Positions 1-11,200 of a DNA stretch of 64,000 nt are shown one piece after another (the first letter of the stretch is position 1; the number at the start of each line of letters is the position of its first letter). Where the stretch lies: positions 4,914,501 through 4,978,500 of the forward strand of contig CM067530.1 of NCBI GenBank assembly GCA_034509925.1. The letters run 5' to 3'. Origin of the DNA: Hirudinaria manillensis. Lineage: Eukaryota > Annelida > Clitellata > Hirudinida > Hirudinidae. A program made the translations under genes and the position numbers. A model generated the notes under the pieces. The model made no database searches, had not been told where the DNA came from, and was given only the letters and a program-made list of their open reading frames with translations.

Positions 1-501
1 GAATGCTATTTGTCTTTCAGATAGAGGCCAATAATGCAGCATACTTTGCTTTAGTATCCATTTGAAAAGCCGGCTCATAACTGTTATCAGCCTGAACTTA
101 CTTGGGGAGGATAGCCTCTTGATCTGGATGAAGCTGACGAGTCCTTCCTTGAATGTTGAAGGAGGCAGACCAATGTACAACCGCAGCATCATGTGCATGA
201 CGAGATTGATGAATTTGATTCCAGCAAGATTTTTCTTACTCATCTAGACTTGAAGCAACATCCATGAGACCTTGGCTGGCAATCCTGACTTCTGTGCATG
301 TTATTGTGCAATCAGCACCTGGATAACTTAAATAGCTTTTAAATAGTTTTTCCTATTTTTATTATGTAAAAAAATCTTATAATCTTTTTGAACCTTTTTA
401 TTCCATTGCAGCTTTTATTCATATTTAGTTCAGTCAAATTTATTTATTTTCATTTTTGATTTAACATATAATTTTCAAACTCTTTGACTAATGCAATGTA
501 G
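1..501. other. Intron or upstream sequence of the PLC gene, no recognised exon
   Basis: The PLC X domain should lie upstream of the exon at 502, but no X-domain motif can be read here. An acceptor-like site (ctttcag) ends at position 20. The sequence after it has short open stretches in different frames, interrupted by stops, and none resembles a PLC. The rest is AT-rich. The X-domain exons are probably left of the window. Confidence 0.4.
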
Positions 502-3500
502 ACAAAATCTTCATTGGGCCAATAAATGAAGGAAACTGCCCTTCACCTGAGCAACTTGTTGGAAAAATAATTGTGAAGGTCTGATCAGTTTCTTCAATAT
601 GATTTTGATTAGACTGGTGTCTAAGTAAGACGTCTTGCAGTGCAAAAAGTTGGAGATGCTCAGAAGTTCATCTTCCATGGAGTCAGATGAGCCTGTTGGT
701 GATGATGCTGTTGATGCCAAGCAGAAGCCGGTCAAGCTGGCAAGGGAGCTCAGTGATCTTGTTGCCATTTGTCAACCAGCAAAATTTTCGAGTTTTCAAC
801 ATTCTGCTGTTAACCGTAACAAATTTCTTTTATTCCTTTTATCACTAGTGGTGTTTTTAAGTGATAAGTCTGGTTTAACAAATAAATCAGTGATAAACAT
901 TAACTTAAAAGTTAGAGATTTAATATAAAAAATTAAAAAGATGAATTCTAATTTCAGATGATTTCAGGAATGTCTGCTCTTTAGATGAGAATAAGGCAAG
1001 AACATTGGCTCAGAACAACTTACATGACTTTATAGCACATAATATGAGGATTTTTACCAGAATTTATCCTTCTGGAACCAGAATAAAATCCAGTAATTAT
1101 GATCCAACAATATTTTGGCTTGCAGGCTGCCAGTTGGGTTGGAATATTTGTCTGAATAAAACATTGATGAACGAATCAGTAGAGATTTTAATATTTTTGT
1201 TGTAGTTGCTCTTAATCATCAGACTCCAAAACAACCAATGTTCCTTAACAGAGGAATGTTTGGCGACAATGGGGGATGTGGATACATTCTCAAACCTATA
1301 TACCAAAGAAATCGTAAGAAGCATATTTATTTAAATCCTCTTTAAAATACTTTAATGCGGGACTTTGCTAGCCAATCAATATAATAATTTCAAAGAAACG
1401 ATTTGCTTTTTGTTATGGAATCTTTTAGGGAATGATCTTTCTTGTGCATGATCTTTGTCAAATGTTTAATAAGTCTATGGCCAATGATGGTTGAATGAGT
1501 GCCTGTTGAACTCAGGTCAGGTTTCTCCAGTGTGAAGTTTCCAAATTCTTCCAAATGTTGACTACCCTAAAACATGGAAATACATTTTAATATGTCCATA
1601 AGAACAAAATTATGAAAAATGATTTAAATATGTTTGAATTTCAAATCAAGGTTAATTTGAGAGAATGGAATCAGTAGAAAAAGACTTGCAATCCAACTAA
1701 ACCTCAAGTTGGAGTAGTTTAAGTAGCTTTTCCTCTTCAACCTGGTAGAAAGCTGCATCTCAGGTTCCCTGATCATCCACCAATTGTTTTTGGCTGTTTG
1801 TGGAGCCTTACAATTGGCTATATATTGTAATAACCCGGGGTCCTCAAACTAATTATGGCAGGTCAGGTTTATTGAAAGTGTTCAGATGGCTTGGAAGATA
1901 TTCAATGCCTAATTGTCCAGGTCTTGAAATCTGCTAATTCTCTTGCTCTCTGCAATATATTTTCCTGGCAAGCAATCCCCACAAGTTTTCGATGAGGTTC
2001 AAGTCTTGGGAGCGAGATGGCCACTTGAGAACCTCCAAATTCCTTTCCTGGAAAAAAAGTTTGGTTGATTTTGCTGTATGTAGGGGGGCATTGTCATGCT
2101 GGAAGATGACCCTTTCATTTCCAAATTTGTCACATAATGTGAACAAATGATGGTCCAGAGTTTCAACATATTTGGCAGAGTTTTGCTTCCTCTCTAAGAA
2201 CACAAGTTCTGAAGAACCTCGAGAGGAAATGGCAGCCCAGACCATCACTCAGCAACCTCCAAAATTTCTTTTAAAAATGAGTTTTTGCATTTTCTGACAT
2301 CATGCCAATGAATTTTGAATCCATCTGGACCATCCAAGTTAAATTTGTTTTCATCTGAAAAATAACGGACTTCCAGTTGGTGTCCAAATCCAGCATCTCC
2401 TTTGCCCGGTTCAGTCGGAACTTCTTGTGAGCCTCCGTCAGAAGCGGCTTGTGCTGACGCTTAACAAACTTTAGAAAATCACTTCCATGGAGACATCTCA
2501 TTATTGTCGATCTACTGACATTTAGGTTTAAGCTATTTTTTAGGTCCTTTGTTGAACTGAGCCCCTTGGAAGCTTCGCGAAGGATGACTCTTCTCTGACG
2601 TTCATCCAGTTTTTTTGGTCTTCCAGGGGAACAAATCATTCCATAACTTTGAGGATCACTTAAAAAACAACTAATAACATTTCTAGAGTGATTCATCCTC
2701 CTAGAAATTTCAAAAATTGACAAATTCAAGTCTTTAAAGGCAAGAATTTGTCCTCTTTCAATATCATTAAGTTGCTTTCCTAAACCCATCAATAATAACG
2801 TTACCTATCGATATTTTATTCTATAAACATGTTACGGACATCAAGTAATATATAAGGAGTCTTATTATGTTAATGAACTTTTGTGAAACCTGTAATAAAA
2901 ATTTTTTTCCTCAACGGAAGAGACCCCATGCTCCGTTGCGGAAACTCTGAGAAACAACATCAAAAGTGTTTCTTGGTGGATTCTCATCAATATTCAAATT
3001 TTAGTCTTAACTTTTATTGAATACTAATTAATTACTCTCTTATGATCGCTAAAATCAGCATTTTGACCGAAGTTTACCAGTAATTTTAAAGATAGGGATA
3101 GAAATCTTGTGTTTCTAGTACCTGTCCTATCTTTATGACACGCACTGTACATTATGGGATTTATTACCTCTCATTGGTGCTTGACACAGGATTTAAAACA
3201 TTTTTCTTTTTTGGCTTGAAAACATTTTTTCTTTATAAATTTGTGCCTATTTAATGCTAAAATAGCAAAAAATATTTCTTGGTGTATAGCGTGAAATTCG
3301 CTATAATAAGCTTGCCTTTGTTTATAATAAACCACAGCATCATTTAAATAATTAGATTTCATAAAAAATCTTCTGGTCACTAAAAACACAAGAAATTTTA
3401 TTTCTTTTAAATTGGCGATGAATACTCTTTTTTAAATCTGAAACTTTTCCTGTAATATCTGCTCCTACATTGCAAGAATCATCCCATTTCTCTTGCTAAG

Positions 3501-4978
3501 GCAAAATGTAGTACCCCTGATGGCAATTGTGAAATTTTTCAAGCATTTTTGTTAAAAAAGATTGAACTAAATGGATATTTTAAATTTGTATTTTCACCAA
3601 AATGTTTTTAGAATAACATCCAGTTATACTCCAATTTGTAACTTTCAAATAAAAAATTGATGTATGCTTAATGGATATCCCTTTATCAATGTGTGACTCT
3701 GGAATGTGTTGAGGATACCATGACAAAGAAGTGCATCCTGTGGCAACTTGTAAAAACAGGGATTGATTGACTAAAAGGAGTGAGTCCATCTTTAAGCACT
3801 TCAGCTTTGATTTCCTGCTGCTCTCTAGACAGCACATGAAGTTGTATCATACCCAATGATCAGACTGATGAATTTTGCCTCTCAGCTTACATTCTTCTCA
3901 GGCATTCTTTTTTTTCCTCTCTCACCAATTCTGCAAATTGGGACTCATTTTGATTGTTTGTCCGTATTACATAACTATGATGGTGCTCCCATGATGGAGT
4001 TGATCATAGGCAGGTTTATGGTAAATAAAAAATATTATGAGTAATTCTGGAATCATGTGTAGATCATATCTCAGGGCTAAATGGAAATGTTTACACTATT
4101 ATATCAAACAACAAATCTCCAGTTACTTTAAAATTCACTATTTTTTATTGCTTTCAATTTAAAAATCTGTCTTAAATGTAATAGCCTTCGCCCTGTTCCT
4201 GAATGAACTTTCAAGAATTGCACATGTTGTGTTTTTGGAAATTGAAAGAAAGGTTCAAAATCTGCAGTCTAGCTAACTGAATTATCTGCATTGATTCAAA
4301 TAACAATTAAGAGGCATTTTGAATTAAAATTGTTTCAACTTTCTGCAGTCAAATAAATGTTTTCTGCTTGTAGTGGAAAGCCTCAAAGAATTTTTAGAAC
4401 CCAAATTGTTGCACCACAGGAAAACTTATTTCATAACAGTAAGATAAAGTTATGGAATGTTTAATATTTTAAGAATTTACTTTCAGAAAAAACTTGCTTA
4501 GATTATAGATGGCTTTTCTTTGCCTAAAAAACCAAAAGATTCAGTGACCAGCATTTTGGACCCTTATGTGATTCTCAAGACAATAGGTGCAACTAATGAC
4601 TGCCATTGTTTCAAGACAGAAGTAATCAAAAACAATGGTTAGTTGTCTACTTACATATCTTGTTTTGTAAATGACAAAAACCATCTTGAACAAACTTAGG
4701 ATTTAATCCAGTATGGAACCACAAGATTTCTTTCAGCCTTCAACATCCAGAAACAACTCTAATCCTCTTTGAAGTGCACGATTATGAGAAAATAACTGAT
4801 GTCATGGTTGCACAGCGATGCTTCAGAATGGAAACATTAGTGCCAGGTATGCAAGCCCCAGCTTGATTGACAAAAGTAAACATGAGAATTTTTTTCAGGT
4901 TACAGGATGGTCCACTTGAAGAGCATTACTGGTGAAGAACTTATTTCTAATTTGATGGTCCATATTTCTATAGAATAG
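502..4978 (+). CDS. Phosphoinositide phospholipase C, 3' part (Y domain and C2 domain)
   Basis: PLC cleaves PIP2 to IP3 and diacylglycerol at the membrane. Eight exons fit with consistent phases: 502-578, 641-815, 958-1137, 1206-1313, 4374-4438, 4502-4637, 4700-4846 and 4899-4978 (stop TAG). They encode 321 residues after a split first codon. The order is: end of the X-Y linker ([14 protein letters not shown]), a short serine/acidic linker, the Y half of the TIM barrel ([47 protein letters not shown]), then a C2 domain ([34 protein letters not shown]). Seen: linker-Y-C2 order and stop right after C2, as in PLC-delta/zeta-type enzymes; the isoform is inferred. The N-terminal half is outside the window. 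The C2 exon uses the acceptor ending at 4501, because the upstream acceptor (4486) would bring in an in-frame TAG. Intron 1314-4373 carries a Tc1 element. Confidence 0.9.
1314..4373 (+). other. Large PLC intron (3.06 kb)
   Basis: This intron separates the last Y-domain exon from the exon that leads into C2. It contains a decayed Tc1 transposon on the minus strand (about 1930-3149). The parts at 1314-1900 and 3150-4373 are AT-rich; I recognise no exon, RNA gene or repeat there. Confidence 0.7.
1930..3149 (-). mobile_element. Tc1-like (DD34E) DNA transposon, decayed
   Basis: On the minus strand a transposase begins with ATG at 2792 ([15 protein letters not shown]). It carries paired helix-turn-helix DNA-binding domains, a GRPKK hook ([15 protein letters not shown]) and then the DDE catalytic part. 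The first Asp is in a [19 protein letters not shown] segment near 2330-2360, the second in [11 protein letters not shown] near 2100, and the Glu in LIENLWG near 1975; 34 residues separate the last two, the Tc1 signature. The frame is lost twice between about 2240 and 2365, with one stop in the GGC-stop-VMVW segment, so the gene is dead. The right end holds a plausible terminal repeat (GTCATAAAGATAGGAC on the minus strand, ending at 3147) next to a TA at 3148-3149. I found no matching left terminus, so the left boundary is approximate. The element lies in antisense orientation in a PLC intron. Confidence 0.85.
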
Positions 4979-5250
4979 CTCTTAAGTACCTGCAAAGTGA
5001 TGCTATGTAACTAATTGCAGTTTCAACAATCTAGAATTTTGTAACTTCTAATTCTGCTTGACAAAAAAAAAGCCATCTCTTAGATCTGAAGACTGATTAA
5101 GTGTTTATTTCAGGAACACCAAGCTTGTAGAAGCATTTTTTTTCTGTCTGTTTACTGTTGTAATGTGCAAATATACCCAACAAAGCCAAGAGTTTTTTAT
5201 CAAATAACTTTAGGTTATTAATAGGAGTGAAGTGTCCCAAGTTGCTTTCA
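4979..5250. other. Convergent PLC/DOCK intergenic spacer
   Basis: Only 272 bp separate the PLC stop codon from the DOCK stop codon on the opposite strand. The spacer must hold both 3' ends. A minus-strand AATAAA at 5104-5109 fits DOCK. I see no AATAAA for PLC on the plus strand here, so its 3'UTR may use a variant signal or run into the DOCK gene. Confidence 0.6.
5104..5109 (-). terminator. Candidate polyadenylation signal of the DOCK gene
   Basis: AATAAA on the minus strand lies about 140 bases downstream of the DOCK stop codon (5251-5253). Position and hexamer are standard for an animal mRNA 3' end. Use in vivo is inferred. Confidence 0.5.
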
Positions 5251-8200
5251 TTACTTTCTGTACCTCGGTTGCAATGAAGATGACAGGTGCCCCGATGACA
5301 CCATTGGAAGGAGCTGCTCAGATGTGTTTCTGTAGTTCCTCTCCAGTTCTGTCTGATACTCTTTTTGGTCTGTACCAATCAAGCCCTTGTTTTTGCTTAA
5401 TGCATCTCCACACCTAAAAAAATAACCTCTTCAAAAATAAGGCTTTCAGTTGCCTACTTTGAGTTTTAATCATCAATCTATATCCTACATATATGTTCAG
5501 ACAATGCTAGAGACTCTTACTTTTTTAGGAAGTCTTTGAAGCAGCTCCTTAATTTGTTGTGGAATTTATTAGGCTGCTCACCATCCTTGAGGGGAGAGAG
5601 GAAAACTGTAGCCATCTCAACTGGCCCCTATGTGGTATAAGATATGCTTAGTGCGATCACCCAAATTTTAGAACTTATCAGGTCTTGGTTACATTAACAA
5701 CAGTCAGACCACAGTAATATAGTGGAAATAAGTTTTAAAGGCAAATATTTCATTTAATGCATAGTAGCATGCTAAGAGATTAGAAATTCACATTTAGCCT
5801 GTTAAAATACAATGTATTATTATTCATAAAATATTGTAATCAGCTTGATTTGTGCACTATGCCAATATGCCAACAAACAGGTAGTTATCTTGGTGCAAAA
5901 TGAAGTGAATTTCAGGCTGAGCTATCAATGCCTTGTGTAATCCACCACAGTTATTCTTAAGTCTTCCTAAACCTTAAGTTCTAATCAAATCAAAAGAGTA
6001 GGCCACTCCCTTACTTGGTTCACAGTTGCACCTATGCAGCCTTGCAGTACCATTTGCAACATTTTAGCATCAAGAGGCTCCTGCTTCAATGCTAGGTTCA
6101 ACTCCTTAGTCTTTTTCTGAATGTCCTCTATTGCAACCTCGATAGGGGTCAGATCAACCTTTAGAAACAATTTTATGAATTTATACACAAGAGTTTGCAG
6201 TGCATGAGTTTGAATATCTTACAGTATCCTTTGCTATAATTAGAAGTCTCGTCTTAATGTAGGGGAAAGCATGAGAAGTAGTTAGAATGGTCTTTCTCTT
6301 GTATTGTTCCCTCAGGTCTCCATGAGCTCTACCATCTTTGGTAAAGGGAGTTGCAAACATAAATCTCTCTAAAATAAAAACCATGATCAATGAATGGATA
6401 ACTTATAAGGTAGATATATTTTACAACTGACACATAAAGTACAAATCTTAAACTAACTGATGTTGTAATTCTTCTCAAAGAATGTCTGTCTGTCCTTCAT
6501 TTCATACAAGTCAAAATAAGGTTCAACATAAGTAATCTGTATGAAAGCCTGCAAATAAAGAGAAATATTATTTGATAATATTAATAGTATATAGACAAAC
6601 AGAACTGAAAAACAAGGAGTTCATGGTCCTACAAATAAATATTAACTTAATTATATAATTAGAAGTTTAGGAAAAGAATCAATTTGGCACCTTCATCAAA
6701 TTAATCCTACTTTATCGATACGCAATACTTAAACCACTAGTAAAAAATCAGCTAGAAGCTGATTAGGAATAAGCTGATTAGCTAATTAAGACTAACTTAC
6801 GATTAACATTAATTTCAATTTTCAAACATACCTTGTCAGGATTCAATTGAGATTTCTCCACATTGTTCGAATCTTTTATTATTTCAACAAAGTTAGCCCC
6901 AAACTTCTCTGAATAAAAACCCTGAAAACATGCAAACAAATGGATACTTAAAGGAACTTATTTTCATTATATTTATTTTACTCAAACAAATTTGCCATCC
7001 ATTGACCACTTTGAATAAATTTCTAGAGGTAGTAATATAGTAATGAATATAAAAGTAATATACAATAAATGAGAAAACTTTATATCTCAATAACATTTTA
7101 CCAGTGGAATCTATCAAATCCTTTGATTTATTAAATTACAACAAATGAACAGATAAGCTATTAATTTTTTACTTTTATAACATAAATGTATCGGTTGACC
7201 AATTAAGTTGGATGGAGATCCCTTATGTTACTAAATTTGCCTGTTTAGTTTCACTTTTTTTTGTTGTTTTCAGTACAATAAAAAAAATAATATATTTTGA
7301 GAACATTATCATTGTTAACTTAAATAAATCTACCCATCCTACTAATTGTCATTGTGTCTGCTGGATCTATTGAAGTATATACAGGCTACCCTGTATATCA
7401 TTACTTAGACATCAGGGCATGTGTTAGAGTATCCAAGTCTTCCTTAAAGAATCATGCCGGACTCTTTATGGTGGTTCCAAAACAAATTTCACATAATACT
7501 TATGGTAAAAATCATGTCTTCAATCAAGGCCTTGTTGCATAATTAAATTTATCAATTGAAGATCAGTCATTGTTTTTCAAGCCTCACTCATTCAAAAATG
7601 TCTTCAGTCATGGTTTTTTTGTATTGATTACAGATATCCTTTGCATTGACAGGCAGTCAAAATGAACAGACCAGAATTTTGAATTTTGCTTTTCAGCAGT
7701 TTCTTGCTTAACTTCACACAAATGGCTTTCACTTTCACTTAGTCCCAAAAACTTACTTGCAAGCTTGAATGTTGGGCAAATATTTCCACTGTAAGTGGAA
7801 TATTCTACTCAATAGTAGAAGCATTCTTGCTCACAAAGATATTTTTGCTGGTCAAATTACTTTTGATGAAACTATCCTCAGATGATTTAGAAAGCAGACA
7901 AAAGTCAGATGCAGTAATGATATCTGGCAGAACAGATACCATCATCTTGGTAGAGTTGGCACTCCCTTGGAAAGGGAAAGACAGAATGGAGCAGAGCAAC
8001 AACCTCAAGAAACTTTAGGATACAGAGTTATATGGTCAAAAGAGAATTGCTGGGCAAAGTTGATGAATAAATGGGAACACCCAATTGATCATCAGATCAA
8101 CCATAGAAAGAATCAGGAGATCAGATCAGAAATGCTTACAGATGAGGAATCATTCCCCTGCGAAATCCCTGTTGGTGCCCCACTGATGAAGTTTCAAATT

Positions 8201-11200
8201 CTATAATCACATAGCTTCTGCATAAAGAGTCCAAGTCCACTATTCCATTTGAGCAATCTTTGGATATCTTAGAGATTTTGTGCTGGATTTAAGTCTACAT
8301 TAGTTTAAGAGATGATCTCAAGAAATGCATAAATGAGTAAATAAAGTGAGAAGTACTATTATTTCAGCACTATCAATTAAAATTTTATACTAGCTGAACC
8401 TCAAGTCTATGTGAAACTTCTGACAGTTTTGTAATGGCTGGCTCCTTATAAATAAATTCTTGACCATCAAGGTCACCAAACTTCAATCCATAAAATCCAA
8501 CTCTGAAATATGTCCCAAACATTCTCTTGTTATCCTATAAAGTAGAAAAAAATCACTCCTTCAAAAAATCTGAATTTTGAAGCTTTAGAAATGGACATAA
8601 TAACCTGTTTGATGATATTGTTAAAGGCTTCACAGATTTTTCCATGAGTGTGAGCCAACTTTTTGAAATCTCTATTATTCTCATATACAGGTGTCAATAC
8701 CTTGTATACATTGTTTACAGCCTCATACATTGATGCCTGTAATTGCAATGAAATGCAAAGGAAGTTGATTTATGTAAAGGAACATAACATAGTATCGGAG
8801 ATGCTTTCTCCGATTTGTAGAGTGCTCCAAATGCGTTTGTGGTAGTGCAAGCAAACTGGCTTTTAAATGTGATGCATTGCAACTATTGCCATTACCATAG
8901 GATGGAATGATTCACACCAAAAAAAGGTAAAAATAAAAAAAAATGTTTGAAGGTAATGTTGCTTAAATAATCATTCAAAAAAACTTACCATCTCAAAAAA
9001 GTTTGCAGACTGTTCCAACAATCCAGTCAAACCAGATTCAGTAAAATATTTACCCTGACATATACCCTCTTCCTCTGGAGAAAGGACATCCTCTGAAACA
9101 GCACTCTCTTCCAGAACATTTCGGGACACGTGCTAAGACAATTGGGAAATGAATGTTTATAGCAAATAAAAATTAAAAAATTCATAAATTTATAGTTTTA
9201 CTTGGAGTGCCACACAACCAACTGGGAGGTAGGGCTTATCTTCCAACATGTTTAGATATTCTGCCACAAGGCCTGCAGCATGCACCAGACACTGTGCAGC
9301 CTCTGCATAATTCTTTCTCTGTAAATACAAGGATTTAGATGAAAATTTTCTTAAAGAATTCAATTAAACATCAAAAAATTTAAATTAAGTAACAACTTCA
9401 TTGTGTTTGGCAGCCATATTATGAAGCCATGTCAATCTCAGATCTGGAGAATTTTGATATCCTTTGGCTATTCTGTACATGAGGTCCAAAAGCATTTCAG
9501 GATCAGATTGGTATTCCTTCATCTTTATGGTGTCTGACAAAATCATATGCAGATTCATAACCAGATCTCTAACCTGAAGCATTTGAATTTGAAAAGTGAG
9601 ATAAAATGTCATGATTAATTCGAGGAACATGCACAAGTCTATACCTGATCAGGGAATGTGGTCTCCTTCAGTTCAATATCATTATCAGCATAAAGAAGTA
9701 TTGTTTTCAATGATCTCCTTAGGTATTCCTCATTACATGTTTGGCTCTGGCCTACCAAAGAACTTAAGCTCATTGTTACTTGCATCTTCACTCTAGCGAA
9801 ATTCTAGAATAATACTCAGTTTTAAGTTTTCTACAATAAAATCAATCACAAACAAGCTATTCTAACATTGCCAATCTCATAGTTCTGGCGCATTAGCATG
9901 TACAAAGATGCACTGGAATGCATTCTTATGCTACCAACGCAGGAACTCGAATGTTTCAGGAGCCGTAGACACAGATCAGCACATTGCTCAGTGTCTTCTT
10001 CAAACAACAGTTCTGGAAACTGTAAAATGAATAACAGATTTATAAGCTAACAAATTTAAATTATCCTTTGCAAAATAGATTACCTTAGATACAAGTGATC
10101 TCTGGGTAGCAAATAAATTTTGCAGAACAAAAGAACTTTGATTCAATGACATGCTATGCAAAATCACTTTTAAGACATGAGAAAGAGAATTCTGCAATGT
10201 GTCTGATAATTGAGTTATCTGAAAATAAATATTTTAATCAAATTTGTGAGTCTAGTTTAATACTGTCAAGTAGTCATTAAAATTATCATTAGACTAAATA
10301 ACATTCATCGTAACAATGCATAAAAATTAAATTGAACCTGAATAACCAATTCCACAGAATCGAGAGCAATCATGTTCACTTCATTTGACAATATCCCTTC
10401 CACAAAGCTGTCCACTTCCTCTCTGTTCTTACTGTTTTCATCAAAAGTATTCAACTTCAAAAGCTATTAAAGTGCTATATTTTCTGATTAATCAAGTTTA
10501 ATTATTAATTTGCACTTTATTATTCAGTTACTAATTGAATTAAGTTAGCCATAAAAATATATCCAGTATGTAGGTATAATTTCATTTCTAGTGAGACTAG
10601 CAAGTGCCTAACCCATCCAACAGATCTAAAGTTTGCTTGTAATGAGTTTGATCCTTCCTCCATCTCAATTTTGACCCATTCTCTGTTTGCATACCTCCCA
10701 TTGATTCTGCATTATTAATATAATAACAAGACTAACTATAATATGAATTATCACCTGAATTTATTTGACAAGTCAATGGTAAAACCTCTATTAATACCAT
10801 GCTTTTGTAATATTTTGTCATTAGCTGTTGATTAACTTCATTGTTTAATCAATGCTAAATATTTGATGAAATCTTAGCTTGAATGTGTGGGATATTGCTT
10901 TAATTAAATAACATTAATTCTAAATATAATACTTAATTAGAAATTGCTTAAATATCACAATCTTATTAATAAAACAAAATGATTACATTTGACATGTGTG
11001 TGAGAATGTCAACCAAACCAAATAAATCCAAAACAAACATAAAATAAGGCACTTTATGGCAAATTATTGATTGATCCAAATTGCTCACCACTTTGCTTTC
11101 TCTTTATCATTTCACTCCTGGCATTACTAGTGCCTAGAATACATTCCTCCATTTTGCTTCTAATGTCCGTACTTCTCTTAGAGGGTTGAACAGTATGTTG

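Larger units (their letters stand above)
6922..8399 (-). other. DOCK intron (1.48 kb)
   Basis: The largest DOCK intron lies inside the DHR-2 coding region. It contains a 9-bp-arm inverted repeat at 7377-7398 and a possible LINE relic at about 7830-8060 (separate entries). The remainder is AT-rich and otherwise unrecognised. Confidence 0.7.

Noticed and set aside
21-290. Acceptor-like site and short open stretches at the window start, possible PLC X-domain exon
   Set aside because: The readable pieces are in different frames with stops, and none matches X-domain motifs, so I did not add an exon.
10432-10463. Upstream acceptor for the DOCK exon ending at 10338 (would add [11 protein letters not shown])
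   Set aside because: The phase does not match the preceding exon; the acceptor at 10432-10433 gives an in-frame join that matches the family.
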